Assembly: GCA_029821235.1 (NCBI GenBank) | Contig: JALGTT010000101.1 | Coordinates: 1 to 5,796 of the forward strand | Length of the DNA stretch: 5,796 bases | Origin: Candidatus Hebobacteria bacterium | GTDB lineage: Bacteria > Armatimonadota > Hebobacteria > Hebobacterales > Hebobacteraceae | Direction of reading: 5' to 3' | Shown here: one piece after another, positions 1-5,729 of the stretch | Layout: each line of letters opens with the position of its first letter | How positions within the stretch are numbered: position 1 is the stretch's first letter | The notes under the pieces: generated by a model | Told to the model about the DNA's origin: nothing | Seen by the model: the letters and a program-made list of their open reading frames with translations, nothing else | The model's database searches: none | Position numbers and translations under genes: made by a program

Positions 1-360
1 GCTCAGCCACATCCGGTCCACCTCCTCCAGCAGCGCGTCCACCTCCGCCCTGGACAGATAGGCCGTCAACTGCCCGCCGACCTCCCGCGAGAGCGTCAAC
101 TTTCCGTCCGAGAAGGCGCCGGCCCCTCCCCACCCGCACAACAGCCACTTGGGATCCCGGGGCTTCGCCTTCTCGGGGGCGCCGGGCGAGCCCGCGGGGC
201 CGCTGTTGTGGGATGAGGGAGCGTTCGCGATCCGCTCGTCTATGTCCGGCCCCTTCTCGAACAGGCGCACGCGCGCGCCCTCCACTCCGGAGAGGGCGAG
301 GGCCGCGAAGATCCCGGCGGGCCCGGCCCCCACGATGGCGACGTTCTTCTCATCCGACAT
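1..360 (-). CDS. FAD-dependent dehydrogenase, COG2509-like (N-terminal 120 aa, cut by window edge)
   Basis: This is the N-terminal part of an NAD(P)/FAD-dependent oxidoreductase; the frame is open to the left edge, so the C-terminal part is missing. The start at 360 is followed at once by a Rossmann dinucleotide-binding fold: VAIVGAGPAG at residues 7-16 (GxGxxG) and an acidic residue, Glu35 in LFEKG, placed to bind the adenosine ribose of FAD. Residues 76-88 read GWGGAGAFSDGKL, a signature I recognise from the uncharacterised FAD-dependent dehydrogenases of COG2509; substrate and physiological role of that family are not established. Residues 45-67 are an Ala/Pro/Gly/Ser-rich stretch that looks like a flexible insertion between the FAD loop and the signature. 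GGAGG (367-371) lies 6 nt before the ATG, supporting this start. The gene sits directly downstream of the SRPBCC gene on the same strand and probably shares its promoter. The family call is firm; the function is open. Confidence 0.85.
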   Translation of the reverse strand, partial: MSDEKNVAIVGAGPAGIFAALALSGVEGARVRLFEKGPDIDERIANAPSSHNSGPAGSPGAPEKAKPRDPKWLLCGWGGAGAFSDGKLTLSREVGGQLTAYLSRAEVDALLEEVDRMWLS

Positions 361-836
361 GCTAGACCTCCCCCATTGCCCGGCGCCGCAGACCCTCCAG
401 CGTCTCCCGCGCGTTGCGCTCCACCAGTTTGTGCAACAGTTTCCGGATCAGCCAGTTTGTGCAACAGTTTCCGGATCAGCGGCCCGATGAGAGGAACGTT
501 GTATTCGTACTCGATGCGCAGGCGCGCCCGGGTCTCGCCGCCATCCTCGGCAAAACTCCACTCCCCCTGGTAGAGATCCCAATCCCCCTCCAGCGCCCGA
601 AACCGGCAGGTGTGGGCGTCATCGTCCCACTCGTCTTCCTCGGTCCACTTGATGGTGCGCTTGAACTCCGGCACCAGCCCCACCCACTCGGTGACGATGC
701 GCGCGCCCTCCCGCTCCCGCACCGTTACCTGCTCCACATTGGGCAGGAACTCGGGGAACCGCTCCACATCCCTCGCCAACTCATACACCCGCGCCAGGGG
801 CGCGGGAATCACCATCTCCGCCTGCACCTCGGCCAA
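240..836 (-). CDS. SRPBCC / polyketide-cyclase-like (START-fold) protein with frameshifted C-terminus
   Basis: This encodes a small START-like ligand-binding protein of the SRPBCC superfamily (polyketide cyclase/dehydrase and lipid-transport, COQ10-like type). Such proteins hold hydrophobic ligands such as lipids, quinones or polyketides in a helix-grip cavity; the ligand here is unknown. Typical features are the opening 'EMVIPAPLARVYELARDVERFP' style segment (residues 7-28), a run of antiparallel strands to about residue 112, and the start of a long C-terminal helix (PLIGPLIRKLLHKL, 115-128). After Leu128 the current frame gives a Gly/Ala/Pro/Arg-rich tail to residue 198 that does not look like the fold. 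Removing one copy of the 28-bp duplication at 424-480 restores a helical end (VERNARETLEGLRRRAMGEV) and a TAG at 364-362, giving 148 aa, a normal length for the family. The present frame instead overlaps the downstream dehydrogenase by 121 bp. The start is TTG, with AGGAGG 5 nt upstream. The protein may still be partly functional, or the duplication may be a sequencing or assembly error. Confidence 0.8.
   Translation of the reverse strand: MAEVQAEMVIPAPLARVYELARDVERFPEFLPNVEQVTVREREGARIVTEWVGLVPEFKRTIKWTEEDEWDDDAHTCRFRALEGDWDLYQGEWSFAEDGGETRARLRIEYEYNVPLIGPLIRKLLHKLADPETVAQTGGAQRAGDAGGSAAPGNGGGLACRMRRTSPSWGPGPPGSSRPSPSPEWRARACACSRRGRT
424..480. repeat. Exact 28-bp tandem duplication causing a frameshift
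   Basis: Two identical 28-bp units lie head to tail (424-451 and 452-479), and the period continues for one more base at 480. Each unit contains CAGTTT twice, 12 bp apart (425-430 and 437-442 in the first copy). Twenty-eight is not a multiple of three, so the second copy moves the SRPBCC frame by one base. Deleting one copy places the SRPBCC stop (364-362) 1 bp before the dehydrogenase ATG at 360, which strongly suggests that the single-copy state is ancestral. Confidence 0.95.
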
Positions 837-841
837 TCCTG

Positions 842-847
842 CCTCCT
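842..847 (-). promoter_or_regulatory. Shine-Dalgarno site fixing the TTG start of the SRPBCC gene
   Basis: The minus strand reads AGGAGG, then 5 nt, then TTG at 836-834. No ATG or GTG lies at a suitable distance, and the next in-frame ATG (residue 8) would cut into the first strand of the fold. The site therefore decides in favour of the TTG start. Confidence 0.8.
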
Positions 848-868
848 GTATCGTCTCGTGCTGTGTTG

Positions 869-898
869 ATGATAGGTCTCAGGGAGAGCGGCTGTCAA
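869..898 (-). promoter_or_regulatory. Sigma-70-type promoter for the SRPBCC-dehydrogenase pair
   Basis: On the minus strand there is a perfect -35 box TTGACA (898-893), an 18-nt spacer, and a -10 box TATCAT (874-869; five of six matches to TATAAT). Transcription would start near 862, leaving a short leader of about 25 nt that contains the AGGAGG before the TTG start at 836. It lies between the hairpin that ends the SLH-porin gene and the SRPBCC start, exactly where a separate transcription unit would need a promoter. It is predicted from sequence only. Confidence 0.7.
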
Positions 899-952
899 TG
901 CGAACCCCGGACAGCCCTCCCGCCCCGTGCACTGCCCTCCCCCACAAACCAC

Positions 953-980
953 AGCCCCCCGGCTTTGGGGCCGGGGGGCT
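953..980 (-). terminator. GC-rich hairpin, likely terminator of the SLH-porin gene
   Basis: Arms AGCCCCCCGGC (953-963) and GCCGGGGGGCT (970-980) pair perfectly over 11 bp around a 6-nt loop. The hairpin begins 26 nt past the SLH-porin stop codon (1009-1007, minus strand) and lies before the next promoter, the expected place for a terminator. There is no proper U-run after the stem on either strand (minus strand continues GTGGTTTGTG). It would be a U-poor hairpin terminator, or it may act as a 3' mRNA-stabilising stem with Rho doing the termination. Confidence 0.6.
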
Positions 981-1006
981 GACACAGTCCAGAGTCGGTC
1001 GTCGCC

Positions 1007-3061
1007 CTAGAAGGGCACGCAGACCTCACCGCGAATGACCTGAATCGGGTCATTCTCGGCGTAGATCGGCGTCTCGCCGTCATAGGTGACGGGAACGTCC
1101 TGGCGGGACATCACGTTGTCCACCTCGCGGCGTCCATACAGGAGGTTCAGCGTGACGTCGTTGTTGAGCTTCTTGGAAACGCCTACCACCAACACCGGAT
1201 CGGCGTCCCTCCACTCATCCGGCTCGGGGATCCCGCTGCTCGGCCCGCCGTACCACAGCCACGACAGGTAGCGCGGGTCATAGCCCTCGCCGTCCACGTA
1301 GGAAATGCTGAGCGGCGTGTCCTTGCCAAGCAACTCGGGGAAGACCACGTTGACGTGCCAACCCTTGGCCACATTGGTCGGATCCAGGAACAGCGGTCGG
1401 TCGATCCAGTTGATGTCGTGCGGGTCCACCTCGGCGTTCGGGTGGAGCGACGACAGCGGCAGGTTGAAGGTGAAGTAGTCGCTATCCTGCATCATCCACG
1501 GGATGGCGCTCCAACCGCCTCCAGGGCTGAAGGCGTAACCGGCATCCACCTCGCCGTACTCGCCGGTGATAACCACCGCCGGGCTGGTGTAGGTGGCGCC
1601 GACCATCCACGCCGTGTCGGACTCATCCAGGGAGACCTCGCCAGGATCCTGGACGTCGTCCCAGTCGTAGTCGGCGAAGTCGTCGCCGGTCGGCCACTTG
1701 GTCAACTGCGCATACTCGCCGTAGATATCGAGGCCGAACGCCTCACCGCAAACGCTGGCGCTCCAGCCCTCCTCCAGGTTGAATCCACTCTCGAGCCAGT
1801 TGAGGCCGACTTTCCAGTCGTCGTTCACGCAGAACCCGAGGTAGAACAGGTCGTAGTTGTCCTGGCCGTTGGTGGCCCAGTTGCTCCAACCGGCCGGCAG
1901 CGGATCGAGGTTCGGAATGCCCAGCCAACCGGCAGTCCGGCCGTAGAACTGCTCGCGGTCCAGCATGCCCAGAACGGTGCCGAACGTGACACGCCCGTCC
2001 GGAGCCCAATCCAGTCGGATCGCCTTCACCGCCTCCTGGTTGTTGTTCACCAGCAGGCCCACGCCCCGGTCGAAGTACTGCTTGCCGATGGTGGCATCCA
2101 CCGGAGCGATCAGCTTGGTGTGGAACTTCATCCAGGCCTCGTCCACGCTCACCTGGTCCATGATGCCGTTGCCGGTCAGGAGCGCGGGAGAACCCGAGTA
2201 CAACTCGTCGTACGGAAACGCGCGCGACATGTTGTTCTCCGGCCCGGCCAGCAGCGTCACGTTGACGTCGGTCTGGTCATTGAGGCGGCCCGAGAAGATG
2301 ACCCGCGTCCTCATGGTCATGAAGTCGCTGGGCTTGTAGGCGTCCTTCAGCGCGTCGCTGATGGGGATCGTGCCCTCAAAGTCCGGGATCGCGGAGTAAA
2401 GCGGATCATCGCTCCACATCGTGCCGGTCCAGTACGGCAGGTTGATTCCGCCATACGGCGCAACGCCCTCGTAGGCCCCGTGCCGCACGATCATCGGCCC
2501 CTCGTAGTAATACATGTCGCCAAAGAAGGGATACCCGCTGGTCTCCACATCCTCGACGCCGAGGTCCGTACCGTACAGTCCGGTGCGAAGGCTCATGTCT
2601 CCGCTCACCGTGATCACCGGGCCCTCAGGCGCCTCAGCCGCCTCCAGGTCCTCGACCCGCTCGGTCAACTTGTCGAGGTCCGAGCGGAGAGCGGCCAGCT
2701 CGGGTGCGAACTCGTTGGCAAGGCGGTCCAACAGCGCCTGCTGCTCAGGCGTCAGCCCGCCCGGTCCCGGCGGTCCCGGCGGTCCCGCCGGTCCCGGTGG
2801 TCCCGGAGTCCCAGCCATCTGCTCTACACGGTCCAACATGCGCGCCACAGCCTGCGCAAACTCGTAACGGGTCAGGGCGTTCTTGCCCTTGAAAGCCCCG
2901 TCCGGGTAACCTTCCAGAAGTCCCTTCTCGGCCAGCGTGTTCACCGCATTGTAGGCCCAGTGATCCTGGGGGACATCTGCGAAGGGCTGCTGCGCAAGCG
3001 CGGGGCCGAGCGCCACGGCCAACAGCACCACGGCGCCCACGAACAACGCAACTCTACGCAT
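1007..3061 (-). CDS. SLH-domain outer-membrane porin-like protein with collagen-like linker and coiled coil
   Basis: This 684-aa exported protein is probably an outer-membrane beta-barrel tethered to the cell wall. Residues 1-23 are a signal peptide (MRR, a hydrophobic core, then ALA before Gln24). Residues 27-77 form a single SLH domain: FADVPQDHWAY, then GLLEGYPDGAF, then LTRYEFA, the classic motif order. Residues 84-101 are six Gly-X-Y triplets (mostly GPP), a collagen-like stretch. Residues 103-143 form a coiled coil, with Leu/Val at 122, 125, 129, 132, 136 and 139 in perfect 3-4 heptad spacing. From about 148 to the end the chain is rich in Tyr, Trp, Gly and Asp with alternating strands, as in a porin barrel, and it ends in Phe (GEVCVPF), as expected for the barrel-assembly signal. 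SLH porins of the OmpM/SlpA type are trimers in other diderms; the collagen and coiled-coil segments would fit a trimer here. AAGGAGG (3067-3073) lies 5 nt before the ATG. Pore and substrate are inferred only by class. Confidence 0.88.
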   Translation of the reverse strand: MRRVALFVGAVVLLAVALGPALAQQPFADVPQDHWAYNAVNTLAEKGLLEGYPDGAFKGKNALTRYEFAQAVARMLDRVEQMAGTPGPPGPAGPPGPPGPGGLTPEQQALLDRLANEFAPELAALRSDLDKLTERVEDLEAAEAPEGPVITVSGDMSLRTGLYGTDLGVEDVETSGYPFFGDMYYYEGPMIVRHGAYEGVAPYGGINLPYWTGTMWSDDPLYSAIPDFEGTIPISDALKDAYKPSDFMTMRTRVIFSGRLNDQTDVNVTLLAGPENNMSRAFPYDELYSGSPALLTGNGIMDQVSVDEAWMKFHTKLIAPVDATIGKQYFDRGVGLLVNNNQEAVKAIRLDWAPDGRVTFGTVLGMLDREQFYGRTAGWLGIPNLDPLPAGWSNWATNGQDNYDLFYLGFCVNDDWKVGLNWLESGFNLEEGWSASVCGEAFGLDIYGEYAQLTKWPTGDDFADYDWDDVQDPGEVSLDESDTAWMVGATYTSPAVVITGEYGEVDAGYAFSPGGGWSAIPWMMQDSDYFTFNLPLSSLHPNAEVDPHDINWIDRPLFLDPTNVAKGWHVNVVFPELLGKDTPLSISYVDGEGYDPRYLSWLWYGGPSSGIPEPDEWRDADPVLVVGVSKKLNNDVTLNLLYGRREVDNVMSRQDVPVTYDGETPIYAENDPIQVIRGEVCVPF
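2759..2812 (-). repeat. 9-bp repeats encoding six collagen-like Gly-X-Y triplets
   Basis: The coding DNA here is a slightly diverged array of 9-bp units (plus-strand core CGGTCCCGG), each unit spelling part of the Gly-Pro-Pro pattern. It encodes residues 84-101 of the SLH-porin: triplets GTP, GPP, GPA, GPP, GPP, GPG. Units differ at single bases (CGC, TGG and AGT variants). Such arrays can gain or lose units in frame because 9 is a multiple of 3. Confidence 0.85.
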
Positions 3062-3224
3062 CTCTTCCTCCTTCGATTGCTGTTACCAGGGCCGGGATCT
3101 TCGCTGCGAGCTTGGGTCTGCCTGGAGCATCCTCGTTACCTCTCAGCCGCAGGCCCTCGCGGGTGTCACCGATCCCGACCTTCGGATTGCTGCTTCCCCG
3201 TCCGGTCCGCGCTCCTTCCTCTGC

Positions 3225-3235
3225 ATCACCTCCTT
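3225..3235 (-). promoter_or_regulatory. Perfect anti-16S (extended Shine-Dalgarno) sequence in the leader, without a usable start
   Basis: The minus strand reads AAGGAGGTGAT, an 11-base match to the complement of the usual bacterial 16S rRNA 3' end. The only nearby ATG (3226-3224) overlaps the motif, just 2 nt after GGAGG, which is too close for efficient initiation. It would open a 27-codon frame ending at 3143 whose product (MQRKERGPDGE...) resembles nothing known. It could be a ribosome-binding decoy or standby site in the SLH-porin leader, or chance. Confidence 0.3.
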
Positions 3236-3293
3236 CCCCGCGCGGGGCGCCGGCTTACGGCTCCACAGCCTTGCCACAACGTCTACGTATTGC

Positions 3294-3329
3294 GCCAAAG
3301 GAACCGCGGCGAAACCCGCGCCCCTTGGC
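3294..3329. other. Interrupted 12-bp inverted repeat in the intergenic region
   Basis: Outer arms GCCAA-A-GG (3294-3301, one A bulged) and CCTTGGC (3323-3329) pair over 7 bp. After a small internal loop, CGCGG (3305-3309) pairs with CCGCG (3316-3320) over 5 bp, closing a 6-nt loop CGAAAC. It has no U-run, so it does not look like a terminator. It would lie inside the proposed SLH-porin leader, or it could be a protein-binding palindrome between the divergent genes. Confidence 0.4.
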
Positions 3330-3419
3330 TATCCCATAATGCCACGTACTTGCTGCGCGCTCTAATCCCGGTCCGCCCTCCTTGGGCAAACCCCACGGAC
3401 GCCGACCGCGCCGCCCAGC

Positions 3420-3448
3420 ATTATAGCCGGTCTCTGCTCTGTTCTCCA
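3420..3448 (-). promoter_or_regulatory. Possible promoter of the SLH-porin gene
   Basis: On the minus strand, TGGAGA (3448-3443; four of six matches to TTGACA) is followed after 17 nt by a perfect TATAAT (3425-3420). Transcription from here would give the SLH-porin mRNA an untranslated leader of about 350 nt. The -10 box is convincing and the -35 box only fair. A closer, weaker promoter cannot be excluded, but I saw none with a better match. Confidence 0.45.
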
Positions 3449-3544
3449 GCCTCGCAATGGGTCCTTCGTCACAACCGGCCACAAGGGACGACAGCCCTCC
3501 ACGCCGAATCACCTCACGAGATATCGCCGAAAGGGGCACAGAAC

Positions 3545-4666
3545 ATGATCATAGGCGTTCCCAGGGAAATCAAAGACGGGGAGCACCGGGTTGCTCTCAC
3601 CCCGGCCGGGGTGCGCGCCTTCCGCGACCGAGGGCACCGGGTGCTGGTGGAGACCGAGGCAGGCTCCGGCAGCAAGATCTCCGATGCGGAATATCGCAAG
3701 GCCGGGGCGCGCATCATCTCCGATCCCGACGATCTCTGGGGAGCCTCCCAGATGGTGATGAAGGTCAAGGAGCCTCTGCCGGCCGAGTACCATCGTCTCC
3801 GCGAGAACCTCATCCTCTTCACCTACCTGCACCTGGCGTCTTCCCGGAAACTCACCCGCGCGCTGCTCGACTCCGGCATCATCGCCCTCGGGTACGAGAC
3901 CGTCCAGACCGATGACGGGGCGCTACCCCTGCTGGTGCCGATGAGCGAGATCGCCGGCAAGTTATCCATCCAGATGGGCGCCCACCTGCTGGAGGTCCAG
4001 AACGGAGGGCGCGGCACTCTGCTGGGCGGCGTGCCCGGCGTGCCGCCCGCCGAGGTGGTGATCCTCGGCTGTGGAGTCGTGGGCGGCAATGCCGCCAAGG
4101 TGGCCGCCGGAATGGGCGCACACGTTACCGTTCTCGACATCAACCACAGCCGCCTCAAGTACCTCGATGACGTGATGGGCGAGAATGTGGTGACAGTGTA
4201 CGCAAACCCCTACACCATAGAGAGGGCGGCCGCCTACGCCGACCTGTTCGTCGGCGCGGTGCTGGTGCCGGGCGCCCGCGCCCCCAAACTCCTCACCAAG
4301 AAGATGGTGCGCAGGATGCGCCCGGGCGCGGTGGTGGTGGACGTCGCCGTGGACCAGGGCGGCTGCATAGAGACCATCCAGCCCACCAGTTTCTCCAAGC
4401 CCACCTACCTGGTCGGCCACGTGCTCCACTTCGCGGTGCCCAACATCCCCGCCGCGGTGCCCAGAACCGCCACCCACGCCCTCACCAACGCCACCTTGCC
4501 CTGGGCGCTGGAGATCGCCGACAAAGGGCTCAGGGAAGCCGTGAGTGGAAATTCCGCGCTCGCCCGCGGGATCAACGTGGCCGGCGGACAGGTAGTCCAT
4601 CCGGGCGTCGCGGAAACGTTTCGCATGAAGGCGGCATCCCTCGACAGCCTCGAGCTGCCGGAGTAG
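3545..4666 (+). CDS. ald: Alanine dehydrogenase
   Basis: This 373-aa enzyme (EC 1.4.1.1) interconverts L-alanine and pyruvate plus ammonium using NAD+/NADH in the cytoplasm. It serves alanine catabolism or, in reverse, ammonium assimilation. It starts MIIGVPREIKDGEHRVALTP, the family opening. Substrate-site residues match those of characterised alanine dehydrogenases in type and position: Arg15, Lys75 (MKVKEP) and His96 (TYLHLA). The Rossmann motif is GCGVVG at 175-180, with Asp198 (VLDIN) for the NAD ribose, and Asp270 (VAVDQGG) is the expected catalytic acid. The signature HFAVPNIPAAVPRTAT lies near residue 300. Length is normal, so the gene looks intact. AAGGGG (3531-3536) is 8 nt before the ATG; the frame is open far upstream on this strand, but only this start gives the family N-terminus. 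An alpha/beta hydrolase follows after 7 bp. No regulator gene lies beside it. Confidence 0.97.
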   Translation: MIIGVPREIKDGEHRVALTPAGVRAFRDRGHRVLVETEAGSGSKISDAEYRKAGARIISDPDDLWGASQMVMKVKEPLPAEYHRLRENLILFTYLHLASSRKLTRALLDSGIIALGYETVQTDDGALPLLVPMSEIAGKLSIQMGAHLLEVQNGGRGTLLGGVPGVPPAEVVILGCGVVGGNAAKVAAGMGAHVTVLDINHSRLKYLDDVMGENVVTVYANPYTIERAAAYADLFVGAVLVPGARAPKLLTKKMVRRMRPGAVVVDVAVDQGGCIETIQPTSFSKPTYLVGHVLHFAVPNIPAAVPRTATHALTNATLPWALEIADKGLREAVSGNSALARGINVAGGQVVHPGVAETFRMKAASLDSLELPE

Positions 4667-4673
4667 ACCCGAC

Positions 4674-5642
4674 ATGTCCCTGCAAAACCCCCTCTCTCCG
4701 CTCGAACTTCCCACCCCGGCCGAGCACGCCAAGTGGGTGAGAGCCAAGCGGCGCCAATTGACGCGTCTGCTGGGCGGGTTCCCGGAGAAGAACCCCCTCA
4801 ACGCCCGCCTCCTGCAGCGTCAGGAGGAGCGAGAGCGCATCGTGGAGCGGGTCACGTACGAGAGCGAGCCGGGCGACGTGGTGCCGGCGGTGGTGATGAT
4901 CCCCAAACGGCGCACCCCTCCCTTCCCGGCGGTGGTCTGCCATCACCAGCACGCCGGGCAGTACGACCTGGGCAAGAGCGAAGTGGTGGGGTGGAGGGGA
5001 AATCCGCAGCAGGCCTACGCGGCCGAGCTGTGCGCCCGCGGCTACCTGGTGCTGGCCCCCGACACCATCGGTTTCGAGGAGCGGTGCCACCCCCGCATGT
5101 CCGGCGAGCACTACGAGCATTTCCTCGCCCAGGAGTACCTGCTCAAGGGGCTCACCCTCCAGGGAAAGATGATCTGGGACGTGATGCGGGCGGTGGACTA
5201 CCTGGCCGAGCGGCCGGAGGTGGACCCGAAACGCATCGGGATCATCGGCCACTCCATGGGCGCGGCCGAGACCTGGTTCTCCATGTCCCTGGAGCCCCGC
5301 CTGAAGGCCGGGGCGGCGAGTTGCGCCACCACCACCTATGTGGCGATCATGGGGGCGGAGGCGCTCCACAATCCGGGATTCTACGTCCCCGGCATCCTCA
5401 AGTGGGGCGATATCCCGGAGGTGGTCTCGATGATCGCCCCCCGCCCGCTGCTCATCCTCAACGGCGCCCAGGACCTGCGCTTTCCCCTGGAGGGCGCCAG
5501 AGAGGTGGTCTCCCGCGCCGGAATGCTCTACCGGAGATTGGGAAAGCCCGAGGCCCTCGAGCTCTTCGTCTCCCCGGGCGGACACGAGTTCACCGATGAA
5601 ATGAGAAAGCGCGCCTACAACTGGCTCGACCGGTGGCTGTAG
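4674..5642 (+). CDS. Alpha/beta hydrolase (dienelactone-hydrolase / acetyl-xylan-esterase-like)
   Basis: This 322-aa protein has a complete alpha/beta-hydrolase catalytic triad: nucleophile Ser194 in GHSMGA (192-197), acid Asp267 in NGAQDLRFP, and His304 in GGHEF. Residues 85-93 (PAVVCHHQH) correspond to the oxyanion strand-turn, 123-130 (GYLVLAPD) to the next strand, and 168-191 (WDVMRAVDYL followed by VDPKRIGIIG) to the helix and strand leading into the nucleophile elbow. No signal peptide is evident, so it should be cytoplasmic. The first 60 residues form a charged helical N-terminal extension. The family covers esterases, dienelactone hydrolases and peptidase-like enzymes; the substrate cannot be read from the sequence. 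It starts 7 bp after the ald stop, and a GGAG (4660-4663) inside the end of ald serves as ribosome site, so the two are almost certainly co-transcribed. The link to alanine metabolism is unknown. Confidence 0.9.
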   Translation: MSLQNPLSPLELPTPAEHAKWVRAKRRQLTRLLGGFPEKNPLNARLLQRQEERERIVERVTYESEPGDVVPAVVMIPKRRTPPFPAVVCHHQHAGQYDLGKSEVVGWRGNPQQAYAAELCARGYLVLAPDTIGFEERCHPRMSGEHYEHFLAQEYLLKGLTLQGKMIWDVMRAVDYLAERPEVDPKRIGIIGHSMGAAETWFSMSLEPRLKAGAASCATTTYVAIMGAEALHNPGFYVPGILKWGDIPEVVSMIAPRPLLILNGAQDLRFPLEGAREVVSRAGMLYRRLGKPEALELFVSPGGHEFTDEMRKRAYNWLDRWL

Positions 5643-5729
5643 CCGGCATCACCTCCTCCGCGGCCGCTTCGTCGCCTCGGCCCCCGCACCGCGCAGGCAA
5701 TTCACCCTCCCGCAACGAACCATCTCCTC

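Larger units (their letters stand above)
3062..3544. other. Gene-free divergent intergenic region
   Basis: About 480 bp separate the starts of the leftward SLH-porin gene and the rightward ald gene. Short open frames exist on both strands, but none resembles a protein or carries a well-placed ribosome site. What can be seen is a possible minus-strand promoter at 3420-3448, an interrupted hairpin at 3294-3329, an 11-base anti-16S match at 3225-3235, and two near-identical 12-13 bp words (3071-3082 and 3180-3192). I found no convincing -35/-10 pair for ald on the plus strand and no riboswitch or T-box consensus I could recognise. Confidence 0.6.

Noticed and set aside
424..480. Considered a CRISPR-like or iteron array
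   Set aside because: There are only two directly abutting copies with no spacers, inside a coding region; a simple tandem duplication explains it.
149..1038. Several plus-strand frames opposite the dehydrogenase and SRPBCC genes
   Set aside because: They are antisense to genes with recognisable folds and lack ribosome sites or domains.
3221..3235. Plus-strand sequence resembling the 3' end of a 16S rRNA gene
   Set aside because: Only about 15 bases match and the flanking sequence is not rRNA; no remnant of a ribosomal gene is present.
3255..3539. A 94-aa minus-strand frame in the divergent intergenic region
   Set aside because: Its composition is Arg/Gly-rich and low-complexity, there is no similarity to any family I know, and it would span the proposed SLH-porin promoter.
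1355..3544. A very long plus-strand open frame upstream of and in frame with ald, antisense to the SLH-porin gene
   Set aside because: It is a shadow of the GC-rich SLH-porin gene: its translation is Arg/Val/His-rich without recognisable domains, and ald has a clear family N-terminus and ribosome site at 3545.
3062..3544. Searched by eye for T-box, TPP, glycine, SAM, cobalamin and c-di-GMP riboswitch consensus and for tRNA
   Set aside because: Only short fragments (such as CTGAGA) were seen, without the conserved partner segments.
3962..5585. Long minus-strand frames opposite ald and the hydrolase (3962-4801 and 4572-5585)
   Set aside because: Their translations are His/Gly/Arg/Val-rich antisense shadows with no domain; the plus strand encodes two proteins with full catalytic motifs.
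4733..5599. A 288-aa plus-strand frame overlapping the hydrolase
   Set aside because: It is a +1/+2 shadow of the hydrolase, extremely rich in Gly, Arg and Pro; the catalytic triad lies in the 4674-5642 frame.
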